Shown: piece after piece, positions 1-8,892 of the stretch
Layout: each line of letters opens with the position of its first letter
Position numbering within the stretch: the first letter of the stretch is position 1
Source of the DNA: Bacteroidaceae bacterium
Lineage (GTDB): Bacteria > Bacteroidota > Bacteroidia > Bacteroidales > Bacteroidaceae
Direction: 5' to 3'
Assembly (NCBI GenBank): GCA_900769465.1
Contig: CAAGGT010000230.1
Span: 1 to 64,000, forward strand
Length of the DNA: 64,000 nucleotides
Translations under genes and position numbers: made by a program
The notes under the pieces: model-generated
What the model was told of the DNA's origin: nothing
The model's database searches: none
The model's input: only the letters and a program-made list of their open reading frames with translations

Positions 1-1553
1 GCCCGTTGTGCGAGAAGGTTCTCTCGGTGATTGACATTGTAACGGTGATTGCTTTTACCATAGAGGTTACATTGCGCATCTGGGCAGCCGATGAACTGGA
101 TGAAAAGTACAAAGGCTTTTGGGGCAGGGTGAGGTATTGCTTTACCTTTTATGGCTTGATAGATATTCTATCTACATATACCTTTTATGTGCAGATGTTC
201 ATACCGCTACCATACTCTATGCTCAAAGCTTTGCGCGTACTACGCCTGCTCAGGGTGTTCCGCTACATGCACTCTTTCCGTCTGTTGCAGACTGCAGTAT
301 CTTCAAAGGCTAAGGAGATGTGGGTATCGTTCCAGTTCCTGGCTATTGTGACACTGATGCTCTCGTTCGTACTCTTCTTTTATGAACATAATGCTCAGCC
401 CGATGTGTATGACAACGGTTTCAAATCTGTTATCTGGGCTTTTGCACAGTATGTAGGTGACCCCGGCAACTTTGCCGACACTCCGCCAATAACCTTTGTT
501 GGCAGGCTCATTGCCTGCATCATCGGTCTGCTTGGTATTGCACTGTTTGCGGTACCTGCCGGTCTCATAGGTTCGGGATTCTCCGAGGCTATGGAGGATG
601 AGAAATTGAGTGAAAAGATAAAGAAAAATATCAATAGTATTGTCCATACATTCAAATTTGAGAAAGAGCAGCAATATACGAATCTTTTTGTCGTACCACG
701 TTACAAGGAGGTAAATATGGTTACCACGCGTAAGTTTATTCCATATGAGGATATACTTGAGGCAGTAAGGGAGTCGGATTGTCTGCATCTCTATGATATA
801 GTGAATGCAATGGACCCGGTAGACCATCCCGAGAGTAAACTTGTGCTGATTAACTACGTGAAGAACCGCCCTTATGGTTGTTGTATTGATCGTGGTTCAA
901 AGATTACAATTGTCAGTACGTCGGGTTTTTCTGAACCCTGTACAAGTTGGTTGGCCTATCATATAGCCAAACTTGCTGGTTTCAACTATGTGGCCAAGGA
1001 GATTGAGACTGATATTGACAATCCGACAACATACTACAATATTCCGCCAAATACAAAATGTCCGAATGTTCCGCTCTTCCTTGATGATATCTCCCGTCTT
1101 GCTGCACGTGAGGATAGTTGGGTTATACCTATACTTGGTTCAACCGGACCAAAAAGCCGACCTTCTCAGTTCCATTTTTGCTATAACACTACAAGACACG
1201 ATAGTAGTTATAACGACCCAAAGAGTCTTGTAAAGGATTATGCTCTTTTCGACCAACTTTATAATTCTGTGGAAATGATGGTGGCCGAAAAGTATGGTTA
1301 CAAATGTGACAAGAATGATTGGTATATAATAAATCCGCTGAATGTGGGATACCACATAACAGCAGGGAATATCTTTACTTTGCGAGTGGAGTGCTTTGTG
1401 TGGATGTTTAATGATAAATATTTGGCTGTGATAAAGGATTTGGCCGAGACATTGCATACCACTCTTGAGCCTGAACGCGAATTGGTTTTACCTCCCGAGA
1501 TGCTTGCGCGCCCTGAGGGTAAGGACTTTGGTATGCAAGACTATGTTTATTGA
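1..1553 (+). CDS. Voltage-gated-like ion channel, 5' end cut by window
   Basis: The reading frame is open from the first bases and a TTG at 6 is not a convincing start, so the gene begins upstream of the window. Numbering from that TTG, hydrophobic segments lie at about 8-28, 46-66, 107-127 and 164-190. An S4-like arginine ladder with R at every third or fourth position sits at 73-95, and a pore loop at about 138-160. This is the S2-S6 order of six-helix cation channels. The filter region reads QYVGDPGNF (148-156) instead of the potassium signature TVGYGD, so the ion carried cannot be predicted. A soluble cytoplasmic tail of about 310 residues follows that I do not recognise. The downstream peptidase starts 6 bases after the stop, so the two are probably cotranscribed. 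Channel fold: fairly sure. Selectivity: unknown. Confidence 0.75.
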   Translation, partial: PLCEKVLSVIDIVTVIAFTIEVTLRIWAADELDEKYKGFWGRVRYCFTFYGLIDILSTYTFYVQMFIPLPYSMLKALRVLRLLRVFRYMHSFRLLQTAVSSKAKEMWVSFQFLAIVTLMLSFVLFFYEHNAQPDVYDNGFKSVIWAFAQYVGDPGNFADTPPITFVGRLIACIIGLLGIALFAVPAGLIGSGFSEAMEDEKLSEKIKKNINSIVHTFKFEKEQQYTNLFVVPRYKEVNMVTTRKFIPYEDILEAVRESDCLHLYDIVNAMDPVDHPESKLVLINYVKNRPYGCCIDRGSKITIVSTSGFSEPCTSWLAYHIAKLAGFNYVAKEIETDIDNPTTYYNIPPNTKCPNVPLFLDDISRLAAREDSWVIPILGSTGPKSRPSQFHFCYNTTRHDSSYNDPKSLVKDYALFDQLYNSVEMMVAEKYGYKCDKNDWYIINPLNVGYHITAGNIFTLRVECFVWMFNDKYLAVIKDLAETLHTTLEPERELVLPPEMLARPEGKDFGMQDYVY

Positions 1554-1559
1554 TGCTCT

Positions 1560-2282
1560 ATGGAACTATTGAAGTCGTTTTATGAGATAAACAGCAAGTC
1601 GGGCCACGAGGTGCAGATAAAGGAGTTCTTTATGGCACAGATTACCGGGCTTGACATTTGGGTTGAGGAGGATTCTTTTGGTAACATCTTTATAACAAAG
1701 GGATGTGCCGACAGTTATCCTTGTGTTACTGCACACTTGGATGAGGTACACGCACCTATTGAAAAGAGCATTGTTGTCGATGGCGATATGATATATGCCG
1801 TTGATGGCTGTGGCGAGCGTGTCGGCATTGGTGCCGACGACAAGAACGGCCTGTGGATAATTGTCCGTCTGCTGCACTCCAAGCCTGTACTCAAGGTTGC
1901 ACTTTTTGTACAGGAGGAGCGAGATGGCGAAATGGCCGGTTGCCGTGGCTCAAGGGCCTGCCGGCTCGATTTCTTCAACGATGTTCGTTACCTGCTTGCA
2001 GTTGACCGAAAGGGCAATTGCGAGGTTGTTACCGTGGGCAAGGGCGATATACGTCTTTGCGATGATGAGATGTTCCCTATGGCGGTTTTACATAAGTTTG
2101 GCTACGAGTGTGTGCCTGGTGGGCGTACCGATGTGGTTGCTCTAAAAGAGCGTGGCCTGCAGGTGCCGTGTTGCAACATTGGCTGTGGCTATTACAATGC
2201 CCATAAGAGTGATGAGTATACTATCTTCTCGCATCTTCAAAAGGCACTTGCATTCGTGAGTGAACTGATTGACTCCATTTGA
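1560..2282 (+). CDS. Compact M42/M20-type metallopeptidase
   Basis: This 240-residue protein carries the metal-binding pattern of co-catalytic zinc aminopeptidases. The ligands would be H59 and D61 in AHLDEVH, D93/D94 in GADDKNG, the general-base pair E119/E120 in QEER, D149 in AVDRKG, and H215 in AHKSDEY. It has no signal peptide, so it should act in the cytoplasm on small peptides. M42 enzymes are usually about 350 residues, so this copy probably lacks the inserted dimerisation or lid domain. It starts 6 bases after the channel gene, and a rho-independent terminator follows its stop. Family membership comes from motifs only. M20 and M42 share this geometry and I cannot choose firmly between them. 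Confidence 0.7.
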   Translation: MELLKSFYEINSKSGHEVQIKEFFMAQITGLDIWVEEDSFGNIFITKGCADSYPCVTAHLDEVHAPIEKSIVVDGDMIYAVDGCGERVGIGADDKNGLWIIVRLLHSKPVLKVALFVQEERDGEMAGCRGSRACRLDFFNDVRYLLAVDRKGNCEVVTVGKGDIRLCDDEMFPMAVLHKFGYECVPGGRTDVVALKERGLQVPCCNIGCGYYNAHKSDEYTIFSHLQKALAFVSELIDSI

Positions 2283-2314
2283 GCAAGGCACAGGCTCATT
2301 GTTTGTAAATGATT

Positions 2315-2350
2315 GCCGGTCCCGTAAAAATGATGGGACCGGCTGTTTTT
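2315..2350 (+). terminator. Rho-independent terminator after the peptidase gene
   Basis: A perfect 9-bp stem GCCGGTCCC/GGGACCGGC (2315-2323 and 2335-2343) with an 11-base loop is followed by TGTTTTTGTT. It ends the channel-peptidase unit before the aldolase promoter. Confidence 0.85.
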
Positions 2351-2429
2351 GTTCTTCCTCTCCTGCTGCGTCTATTTTGTTTTTACAATATTTTTTGTGA
2401 TTATAATGGTGAAAAATCAAAGATTTTGT

Positions 2430-2437
2430 TAATTTTG
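2430..2437 (+). promoter_or_regulatory. Candidate -7 element for the aldolase gene
   Basis: TAATTTTG fits the Bacteroidetes -7 consensus TAnnTTTG and lies 67 bases before the aldolase start. I see no clean TTTG at the expected distance upstream, so the -33 half is weak. Confidence 0.5.
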
Positions 2438-2503
2438 CAAAGAATTACGCCTTTTGGGGTGGAAAAGATTGATTATTCAACTACTTTAAAGTATTAAATA
2501 ACT

Positions 2504-3508
2504 ATGGTAAATTACAAAGAATTAGGTCTTGTAAACACTAGAGATATGTTTGCAAGAGCAATTGAGGGTGGTTATGCTATCCCAGCGTTCAACTTCAACA
2601 ACATGGAGCAGATGCAGGCTATCATCAAGGCTGCAGTTGAGACAAAGTCACCTGTTATCCTTCAGGTTTCTAAGGGCGCTCGTCAGTATGCTAACGCAAC
2701 TTTGCTCCGTTACATGGCGCAGGGTGCTGTTGAGTACGCTAAGGAACTCGGTTGCGAGAATCCTGAAATCGTTCTTCACCTCGACCACGGTGATACATTC
2801 GAGACTTGCAAGAGCTGTATCGACTCTGGTTTCTCTTCAGTGATGATCGACGGTTCACACCTCCCATACGAGGAGAACGTTGCCCTCACAAAGAAGGTAG
2901 TAGAGTATGCTCACCAGTTCGACGTAACTGTAGAGGGCGAGCTCGGCGTGTTGGCGGGTGTTGAGGATGAGGTTTCTTCAGACCACCACACATACACAGA
3001 CCCCGAGGAGGTTATCGATTTCGCTACACGCACAGGTTGCGACTCTTTGGCTATATCAATCGGTACTTCACACGGTGCTTACAAGTTCACTCCCGAACAG
3101 TGTACTATTGACCCTGTTACAGGTTTGATGGTTCCTCCTCCACTTGCTTTCGACGTATTGAAGGCTGTTGAGGCTAAGCTTCCTGGTTTCCCAATCGTTC
3201 TCCACGGTTCTTCTTCAGTTCCACAGGACGAGGTTGCTACAATCAACAAGTTCGGTGGTGCATTGAAGGCTGCTATCGGTATCCCCGAGGAGTGGTTGCG
3301 TGAGTCTGCAAAGTCTGCAGTATGTAAGATCAACATCGACTCTGACTCTCGTTTGGCTATGACTGCGGCTATCCGCCAGACATTTGCTGAGAAGCCAGCT
3401 GAGTTCGACCCACGTAAGTATCTTGGTCCGGCTCGCGACAACATGGAGAAGATGTACAAGCACAAGATCATCAACGTGCTTGGTTCAGACGGCAAGTTGG
3501 CTAAGTAA
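2504..3508 (+). CDS. fba: Class II fructose-bisphosphate aldolase
   Basis: The 334-residue protein is a zinc-dependent aldolase that interconverts fructose 1,6-bisphosphate with dihydroxyacetone phosphate and glyceraldehyde 3-phosphate in cytoplasmic glycolysis and gluconeogenesis. The class II landmarks are present: AFNFNN near 29-33, the zinc and proton-transfer region LHLDHGD (H92, D94, H95), E145 and E147 in VEGELG, H190 in GTSHGAYK, and VLHGSSS (H234). Codon choice is strongly biased (CAC, TTC, AAG, CGT), as expected of an abundant enzyme and unlike most neighbours. It has its own promoter element and is followed by two terminators in tandem, so it is probably transcribed alone. Confidence 0.97.
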   Translation: MVNYKELGLVNTRDMFARAIEGGYAIPAFNFNNMEQMQAIIKAAVETKSPVILQVSKGARQYANATLLRYMAQGAVEYAKELGCENPEIVLHLDHGDTFETCKSCIDSGFSSVMIDGSHLPYEENVALTKKVVEYAHQFDVTVEGELGVLAGVEDEVSSDHHTYTDPEEVIDFATRTGCDSLAISIGTSHGAYKFTPEQCTIDPVTGLMVPPPLAFDVLKAVEAKLPGFPIVLHGSSSVPQDEVATINKFGGALKAAIGIPEEWLRESAKSAVCKINIDSDSRLAMTAAIRQTFAEKPAEFDPRKYLGPARDNMEKMYKHKIINVLGSDGKLAK

Positions 3509-3557
3509 TTTGTTTCTAAAAAGGCATCAGCGCTTTTATAAAACAAATTGACAATAC

Positions 3558-3594
3558 AACGAGGATGATGTACTTCATCCTCGTTTGTTTTTTA
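3558..3594 (+). terminator. First terminator after fba
   Basis: An 11-bp perfect stem AACGAGGATGA/TCATCCTCGTT (3558-3568 and 3575-3585) is followed by TGTTTTTTAT. Confidence 0.9.
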
Positions 3595-3649
3595 TTAAGC
3601 CTTGTTCTCTCATTTTTTGAAAGAATCATTTGACATGGAATTTTGATTT

Positions 3650-3687
3650 AACCGCTGACGAACATACTCATCAGCGGTTGCTTTTTT
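3650..3687 (+). terminator. Second terminator after fba
   Basis: A 9-bp stem AACCGCTGA/TCAGCGGTT (3650-3658 and 3671-3679) is followed by GCTTTTTT. It lies 55 bases past the first terminator and probably serves as a back-up insulating queA from the highly expressed fba. Confidence 0.85.
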
Positions 3688-3713
3688 ATGGTGCTTGTTT
3701 CGCCGAATTGTAT

Positions 3714-3721
3714 TATCTTTG
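3714..3721 (+). promoter_or_regulatory. Candidate queA promoter, -7 element
   Basis: TATCTTTG matches TAnnTTTG and sits 33 bases before the queA ATG, downstream of both fba terminators. A CTTG at 3694-3697 is a poor -33 candidate at a short 16-base spacing. Confidence 0.6.
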
Positions 3722-3754
3722 TAACACTGTTTAAGGCATTACAAAGACAATATA

Positions 3755-4969
3755 ATGAGAAACATACAGGAAATTGCGATTGCGGAGTATGATTATCCGT
3801 TGCCCGATGAGAGGATTGCTAAATATCCGCTTGCTGAGCGTGACACATCAAAACTCCTTTTATATAAAGGTGGCGAGATTCTCGAGGAGAGGTTTGTCAA
3901 CCTTCCTGGCTACATCCCGCAAGGAGCGCTTATGGTTTTCAACAACACGCGTGTTATTCAGGCGCGCTTGCGTTTCCGCAAGGAGACGGGTGCGCAGATT
4001 GAGGTGTTCTGTCTTGAACCGGAACAGCCTGCCGATTATCAGCAGGTGTTTCAAGAGACTGCCGAGTGCGTGTGGCAATGTCTTGTGGGCAATTCAAGCC
4101 GTTGGAAGAGTGGTGCGCTCTCGCAGATGATAAATATTGGCGGCGTGGAGGTTACACTGTCGGTGGAACGTGTGAGCAGTGCTGATGGCGTGAATCTTGT
4201 ACGCTTCTCGTGGGACGGTGGCTTTTCGTTTGCCGAACTGCTTGAAGCCGCGGGCGAATTGCCTATTCCGCCATATCTGAACCGTAAGACCGAGGAGAAT
4301 GACAAGAATACTTACCAGACGGTCTATTCAAAGGTGAAGGGCTCTGTCGCTGCGCCTACTGCGGGCCTGCATTTTACTCCGGCCGTGCTTTCGGCACTTG
4401 ATGCTGTCGGTGTGCAGCGTGGTGAGGTTACATTGCACGTGGGTGCGGGTACGTTCAGGCCTGTGAAGAGTGAACTGATAGCCGACCACGAGATGCACGA
4501 GGAGTATATTGAGGTGCAGCGCGGATTGATTGAGAGGCTTGTTGCTGCCGGTGGCGCAGCTGTGGCTGTGGGTACAACATCGGTACGCACGCTTGAGAGT
4601 CTCTATTTCTTGGGGGAAAAGGTCTGCGAAAATCCATTGATGGAGGAGAGTGAGCTGTTTGTAGGGCAATGGGAACCCTATAACCGTGAGCATACGTTGT
4701 CTACGGTCGAGGCTCTCAAGGGTTTGTTGCAGTGGCTTGATGCCAAAGGACTCGACAGGGTCCATTCGCACACCCGTATTATGATAGCTCCGGGGTATAA
4801 GTTCCGCATCGTAAAGGCTATTGTTACCAACTTCCATCAGCCAAAGAGTACTTTGTTGCTGCTTGTGTCGGCATTCATCGGTACTCACTGGCGCAAGGTG
4901 TATGAGTATGCGCTGGAGAATGGATTCCGCTTTTTGAGTTATGGCGACAGTTCGTTGCTGATTCCCTAA
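3755..4969 (+). CDS. queA: S-adenosylmethionine:tRNA ribosyltransferase-isomerase (QueA family)
   Basis: QueA transfers and rearranges the ribosyl part of S-adenosylmethionine onto 7-aminomethyl-7-deazaguanine in tRNA, giving epoxyqueuosine at the wobble position of tRNAs for Asp, Asn, His and Tyr. The 404-residue product has the family landmarks: YPLAERDTSKLLL and NNTRVIQARL near the N-terminus, PTAGLHFT in the middle, VGAGTFRPV, GTTSVRTLES, and NFHQPKSTLLLLVSAF near the C-terminus. Proteobacterial QueA is about 350 residues; this longer form matches what I know of Bacteroidetes. The leucine-rich repeat gene starts 12 bases after its stop, so the two are likely cotranscribed. Confidence 0.93.
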   Translation: MRNIQEIAIAEYDYPLPDERIAKYPLAERDTSKLLLYKGGEILEERFVNLPGYIPQGALMVFNNTRVIQARLRFRKETGAQIEVFCLEPEQPADYQQVFQETAECVWQCLVGNSSRWKSGALSQMINIGGVEVTLSVERVSSADGVNLVRFSWDGGFSFAELLEAAGELPIPPYLNRKTEENDKNTYQTVYSKVKGSVAAPTAGLHFTPAVLSALDAVGVQRGEVTLHVGAGTFRPVKSELIADHEMHEEYIEVQRGLIERLVAAGGAAVAVGTTSVRTLESLYFLGEKVCENPLMEESELFVGQWEPYNREHTLSTVEALKGLLQWLDAKGLDRVHSHTRIMIAPGYKFRIVKAIVTNFHQPKSTLLLLVSAFIGTHWRKVYEYALENGFRFLSYGDSSLLIP

Positions 4970-4981
4970 ACATTGTACACT

Positions 4982-6019
4982 ATGATAACTGTAATTGACA
5001 ATATAGCATATCTGCTCGATGAGGAGAAGAGATGTGCGACGGTAACAAAGAATCTTGTGCCATACTCTGGCACAGTATCCATCCCTGCTGTCATTGTGAA
5101 CGGCGGTGTGGAGTATGTGGTGAATGATATACTAGATGAGGCTTTCTCGGGTTGTACGGGATTGGCTGCTGTTGTGTTGGGTGAGAATGTGGAGAGTATA
5201 GGCATCGGTGCCTTTGAAGGGTGTACAATGCTCTCGAGTGTTGCACTGCCACAGGCGTTGCACCTTGTAGGAATGCGCGCATTCAAAGGATGTGATGCTC
5301 TGAAGGAATTGCTCTTCCCGGCCAACGTGATTGTTATTGGCCGCGAGGCTTTTGCAGGTTGTCGTTCACTTGTGAATGTATATCTGCCGGATAATCTCAT
5401 AAATATAGAACCGTCGTTGTTCGACGGTTGTATAGCGCTTGAAAAAGTGTCTGTTGGCGGAATGGTCGAGAGCATTGGAGAGTATGCTTTCTGTGGCTGT
5501 TCATCGCTAAAGGAGATTGCCGTGCCAGAAGGTGTGTTGTCGCTCGAAGGTTGGGCTTTCCGTGATTGTGCGGCACTTGAGTGTGTTGTGTTGCCATCAT
5601 CGCTTGCATCTGTCAAGAAGGGCGCTTTTTGGGGGTGTTCGTCGCTCAAGGAGTTCGTCTTGCCCCGTGGCGTGAATATGCTCGACCAGGGTGTGCTTGC
5701 CAACTGTGCATCGCTTGAAAAGGTTGTGCTGCACGATGGCGTGTTGAGCATTGGTTATGGTGCATTCTACAACTGCTGTGCGATAGAGAGCATCACCCTG
5801 CCGCCGGCGGTGGTGAATGTGGGTGAACAGGCTTTCCGCAGTTGCAGGATGTTGAAGGAGTTGTGCGTGCAGTGCGAGGCTGCCCCCATGTGTTCGGGTG
5901 ACATTGCCGATGTCGACGTTTATTCACGTACGTTGCTGCGTGTTCCGCGGGGCAAGGTGGGTGAGTATGGCTTTGCTCCTGTATGGGAGAGATTCGGTAA
6001 TGTAGAGGAGATGGCATAG
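4982..6019 (+). CDS. BspA-type leucine-rich repeat protein without a signal peptide
   Basis: About eleven repeats of roughly 23 residues fill this protein. Each has the LRR_5 pattern of an AFxGC turn followed by a leucine/valine strand and a leading I-x-x-x-A-F element (AFSGC, AFEGC, AFKGC, AFAGC and so on). Such proteins form a curved solenoid used for protein binding. I chose the ATG at 4982 because the open frame upstream offers only a TTG at 4973. The N-terminus (MITVIDNIAYLLDEEK) shows no signal peptide and there is no C-terminal sorting domain, so it is probably cytoplasmic. That is unusual for BspA-like proteins, which are mostly surface adhesins. The partner is unknown. Confidence 0.85.
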   Translation: MITVIDNIAYLLDEEKRCATVTKNLVPYSGTVSIPAVIVNGGVEYVVNDILDEAFSGCTGLAAVVLGENVESIGIGAFEGCTMLSSVALPQALHLVGMRAFKGCDALKELLFPANVIVIGREAFAGCRSLVNVYLPDNLINIEPSLFDGCIALEKVSVGGMVESIGEYAFCGCSSLKEIAVPEGVLSLEGWAFRDCAALECVVLPSSLASVKKGAFWGCSSLKEFVLPRGVNMLDQGVLANCASLEKVVLHDGVLSIGYGAFYNCCAIESITLPPAVVNVGEQAFRSCRMLKELCVQCEAAPMCSGDIADVDVYSRTLLRVPRGKVGEYGFAPVWERFGNVEEMA

Positions 6020-6065
6020 GATACGACTCCATAAACAATATCAAAGGCGGTGCTGTTTATTTTGT

Positions 6066-6407
6066 ATGAGCAAAATGACGTGCCGCTTTTTCATTTTATT
6101 TGCATCCGCAGCTTTTGTTGCCTGTGGAAGCAGGGCTTTCCGTCTTTGGGACGGGCAGGAGCGGGCCGGAGAGATCGTATACCCCTTTGCCGTGGTGAGG
6201 GAACGTGAGAGGGTGTTACCGCATATGCATTATTCGCTTGATGTGCATAGTATAGACAAAGAGCGTGGCACTGTTGACCTCTCGTTCTATTTTGTCAAGG
6301 AACAGGGCGACAGTCTTTTGTGGGTGGAGTGTGTGGAAAGGGTTCCACTGACGCTTGTGGACACGGCGCTGTGCCGCAGATGGTTCAGTTATGATTATGC
6401 CCGATGA
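6066..6407 (+). CDS. Small putative lipoprotein
   Basis: This 113-residue protein has a positively charged start, a hydrophobic stretch (residues 7-18) and a lipobox-like FVACGS, with the lipidated cysteine expected at residue 20. After export it would be a small, charged, membrane-anchored domain with alternating hydrophobic strands. I do not recognise the family. It lies 46 bases after the leucine-rich repeat gene and 80 bases before the DUF2027 gene, on the same strand. Confidence 0.65.
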   Translation: MSKMTCRFFILFASAAFVACGSRAFRLWDGQERAGEIVYPFAVVRERERVLPHMHYSLDVHSIDKERGTVDLSFYFVKEQGDSLLWVECVERVPLTLVDTALCRRWFSYDYAR

Positions 6408-6460
6408 TGTTCTTTTATCTCATTTTCAGTTCCTTTTGAGGATTTTCCATTTTTTATTCC

Positions 6461-6468
6461 TACCTTCG
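6461..6468 (+). promoter_or_regulatory. Candidate -7 element for the DUF2027-Smr gene
   Basis: TACCTTCG is a TAnnTTyG variant of the Bacteroidetes -7 box, 20 bases before the ATG at 6488. A TTTG at 6435-6438 lies 22 bases upstream, slightly too far for an ideal -33 element. Confidence 0.45.
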
Positions 6469-6487
6469 CGTATAAACAGATATAGAG

Positions 6488-7576
6488 ATGAAAATAGGCG
6501 ATAAAGTACGTTTTATATATGAGAGCGGGGGCGGTGTAGTGACTGGTTTCCGCGGAAAGGATATCGTGCTTGTTGAGGACAAGGATGGTTTTGAGATTCC
6601 GATGCAGGTGCGTGAGTGTGTGGTTGTTGATACCAATGAGTACAATTTTGTCAAGAAGACAGTTGCCGTGAAGGATGATGTGCCTGCAAAACCAAAGAAA
6701 GTGCAGCAACCGTCAAGGGATGTAGATGACGAGGATGAGTTTGAACCGGTTGTGACGTACCGTCCGGCAGAGCGCCCCGAGGGGGAACGGTTGAACGTGA
6801 AACTTGCATATCTGCCGATGGATGAGAAATCACTCAGTAATTCACGCTTTGAGGCATATGTGATAAATGACAGTAACTATTGCATTTATTTTACCTATAT
6901 GACTGCACAAGGACGCAGTTGGAGTGTGCGTGGCAACGGTATGCTTGAACCCAATTCAAGGATGTTCATTGAGGAATTCGGCCGCGAGGAACTCAATGGA
7001 ATGGAGCGCGTGTGCGTGCAGCTGTTGCCTTTCAAGGAGAAAAAGCCTTTTGCCTTGAAACCTGCAATGAACATTGAACGCCGCATCGACACGGTGAAAT
7101 TCTATAAACTCCATCTCTTTGTCAAGAATCCTTTCTTTGACGAGGGCGCGCTGCTGTATGATATCGTTGTTGACGACAAACCTGTCAAGGAGATATTCAC
7201 CGATGCCGAGGATGTGAAGGTGGCGATACTGGGCAAGAAGGATGCCGATGCTCCGGCAAAGCAACAACAGAAACCCAAACTCACAAAAGGCAGTGACATT
7301 CTTGAGGTCGACCTTCACATTGAGGAACTGCTTGAGACTACCGCAGGAATGAATGCGTTTGATATTCTCAATCATCAGCTCGATGTCGTACGCCGCACGC
7401 TCGACGAGAACATCAGGTACAAGGGGAAGAAAATTGTATTCATACACGGCAAGGGCGAGGGTGTGCTGCGCAATGCCATCGGTCAGGAACTGCGCAAGAA
7501 GTATCCACGTTGTCTTTCGCAGGATGCATCGTTCCAGAAATATGGCTTTGGTGCCACAATGGTTATAATAAAATAA
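6488..7576 (+). CDS. DUF2027 and Smr domain protein
   Basis: The 362-residue cytoplasmic protein starts with the short beta-rich DUF2027 module (residues 1-60, MKIGDKVRFI). It continues with a lysine- and acid-rich linker, a beta-sandwich-like middle region (about 95-250), and ends in an Smr domain (about 270-362). The Smr signatures are VDLHIEEL and the loop FIHGKGEGVLR, and it closes with GFGATMVIIK. Smr domains bind or cut nucleic acid in MutS2 and in RNA-decay factors. The isolated DUF2027-Smr pairing is found in Bacteroidetes, and its substrate is not known to me. pepT follows after 27 bases. Confidence 0.85.
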   Translation: MKIGDKVRFIYESGGGVVTGFRGKDIVLVEDKDGFEIPMQVRECVVVDTNEYNFVKKTVAVKDDVPAKPKKVQQPSRDVDDEDEFEPVVTYRPAERPEGERLNVKLAYLPMDEKSLSNSRFEAYVINDSNYCIYFTYMTAQGRSWSVRGNGMLEPNSRMFIEEFGREELNGMERVCVQLLPFKEKKPFALKPAMNIERRIDTVKFYKLHLFVKNPFFDEGALLYDIVVDDKPVKEIFTDAEDVKVAILGKKDADAPAKQQQKPKLTKGSDILEVDLHIEELLETTAGMNAFDILNHQLDVVRRTLDENIRYKGKKIVFIHGKGEGVLRNAIGQELRKKYPRCLSQDASFQKYGFGATMVIIK

Positions 7577-7603
7577 GGATTAATTTAAAATAAGGATATT
7601 GTT

Positions 7604-8842
7604 ATGAGCGAGATTAAGGATAAGATGCTTGAGCGTTTCTTGAAGTATGTGACTTTTGATACAGAGTCGTGCGATGATGCTACTGTGGTGCCTACAACCG
7701 AGGGGCAGTTTGTCTTTGCACGTTATCTTGAGCAACAGCTCAAGGAGATGGGCCTTGAGGAGGTGATGCTTGATGACAAGGGCTATCTCTATGCGACACT
7801 CCCTGCAAATTGCGACAAGGATGTGCCGGTGGTGGGTTTCATTGCGCATCTTGACACAAGCCCCGATATGAGTGGCAAGGATGTGAATCCCCGCGTGGTC
7901 GAAAACTATGCGGGCGGTGATATCGTATTGTGTGAAAAGGATGGTATAGTGCTTTCAACGGCCGATTTCCCCGAGGTCGAGGAGTACAAAGGCCATGACC
8001 TGGTGGTGACTGATGGTCACACCCTTTTGGGTGCCGATGACAAGGCCGGCGTTGCCGAGATTGTTTCGGCAATAGCCTATCTGCAGGCTCATCCCGAGAT
8101 AAAGCACGGCAAGGTGCGCATAGCCTTCAACCCCGATGAGGAGATTGGTCGTGGCGCACATAACTTCAATGTTCCCTTGTTCGGCTGTGACTGGGCCTAT
8201 ACAATTGACGGAAGCTGCGAAGGCGAGCTTGAATTCGAGAATTTCAATGCAGGCAGCGCATCGTTTACGGTGCAGGGACGTAATGTTCACCCGGGTTATG
8301 CCAAGGGCAAGATGTTGAATGCTCTGCGTGTGGCGACAGCGATTGTCGAGGCTATCCCTGCTGTCGAGTCACCCGAATGTACAACGGGCTACGAGGGATT
8401 CTATCACCTGATGGCTATCAATGGCGGTGTTGACCATGCATCGGTGTCGTACATAATACGCGACCACAGCCGCGAAATCTTTGAAAAACGTATGGCATTT
8501 ATGAAGGAGGTCGAGGCGAAAATCAACGCACAGTATGGTGCCGGGACGGTGACTCTTGAACTCAAGGAGCAGTACCGCAATATGCGCGAGATGGTTGAGC
8601 CCAAGATGCATATCATTGACATTGCCAAGAGTGCGATGGAGAAGGCCGGCGTAGTCCCCGTAATCAAGCCTATCCGTGGCGGTACCGATGGTGCGCAGCT
8701 CTCATTTATGGGACTTCCTTGCCCCAACCTGTTTGCCGGAGGTGTTAATTTCCACAGCCGTTATGAGTTCGTGTCGGTTCAGGTGATGGAGAAGGCGGTA
8801 AAGACTATTGTCAATATTGCAGCCGGTGTTGCTGAAGGTTGA
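7604..8842 (+). CDS. pepT: Peptidase T (tripeptide aminopeptidase)
   Basis: PepT removes the N-terminal residue from tripeptides in the cytoplasm using two zinc ions. The 412-residue length is standard for the family. The M20B pattern is complete: H82 and D84 in AHLDTSPD, bridging D145 in GADDKAG, the catalytic pair E179/E180 in PDEEIGRG, D202 in IDGS, and the final histidine in NFHSRYE near residue 384. It follows the DUF2027-Smr gene by 27 bases and ends before a convergent terminator shared with purN. Confidence 0.95.
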   Translation: MSEIKDKMLERFLKYVTFDTESCDDATVVPTTEGQFVFARYLEQQLKEMGLEEVMLDDKGYLYATLPANCDKDVPVVGFIAHLDTSPDMSGKDVNPRVVENYAGGDIVLCEKDGIVLSTADFPEVEEYKGHDLVVTDGHTLLGADDKAGVAEIVSAIAYLQAHPEIKHGKVRIAFNPDEEIGRGAHNFNVPLFGCDWAYTIDGSCEGELEFENFNAGSASFTVQGRNVHPGYAKGKMLNALRVATAIVEAIPAVESPECTTGYEGFYHLMAINGGVDHASVSYIIRDHSREIFEKRMAFMKEVEAKINAQYGAGTVTLELKEQYRNMREMVEPKMHIIDIAKSAMEKAGVVPVIKPIRGGTDGAQLSFMGLPCPNLFAGGVNFHSRYEFVSVQVMEKAVKTIVNIAAGVAEG

Positions 8843-8892
8843 ATGCCGAGTGCCGAAGTAAATGATGCGCGATAGCGCTTTAGTCTATATAC

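Noticed and set aside
4966..5751. 261-codon minus-strand open frame over the leucine-rich repeat gene
   Set aside because: Serine- and proline-rich shadow produced by the repeated codons on the other strand.
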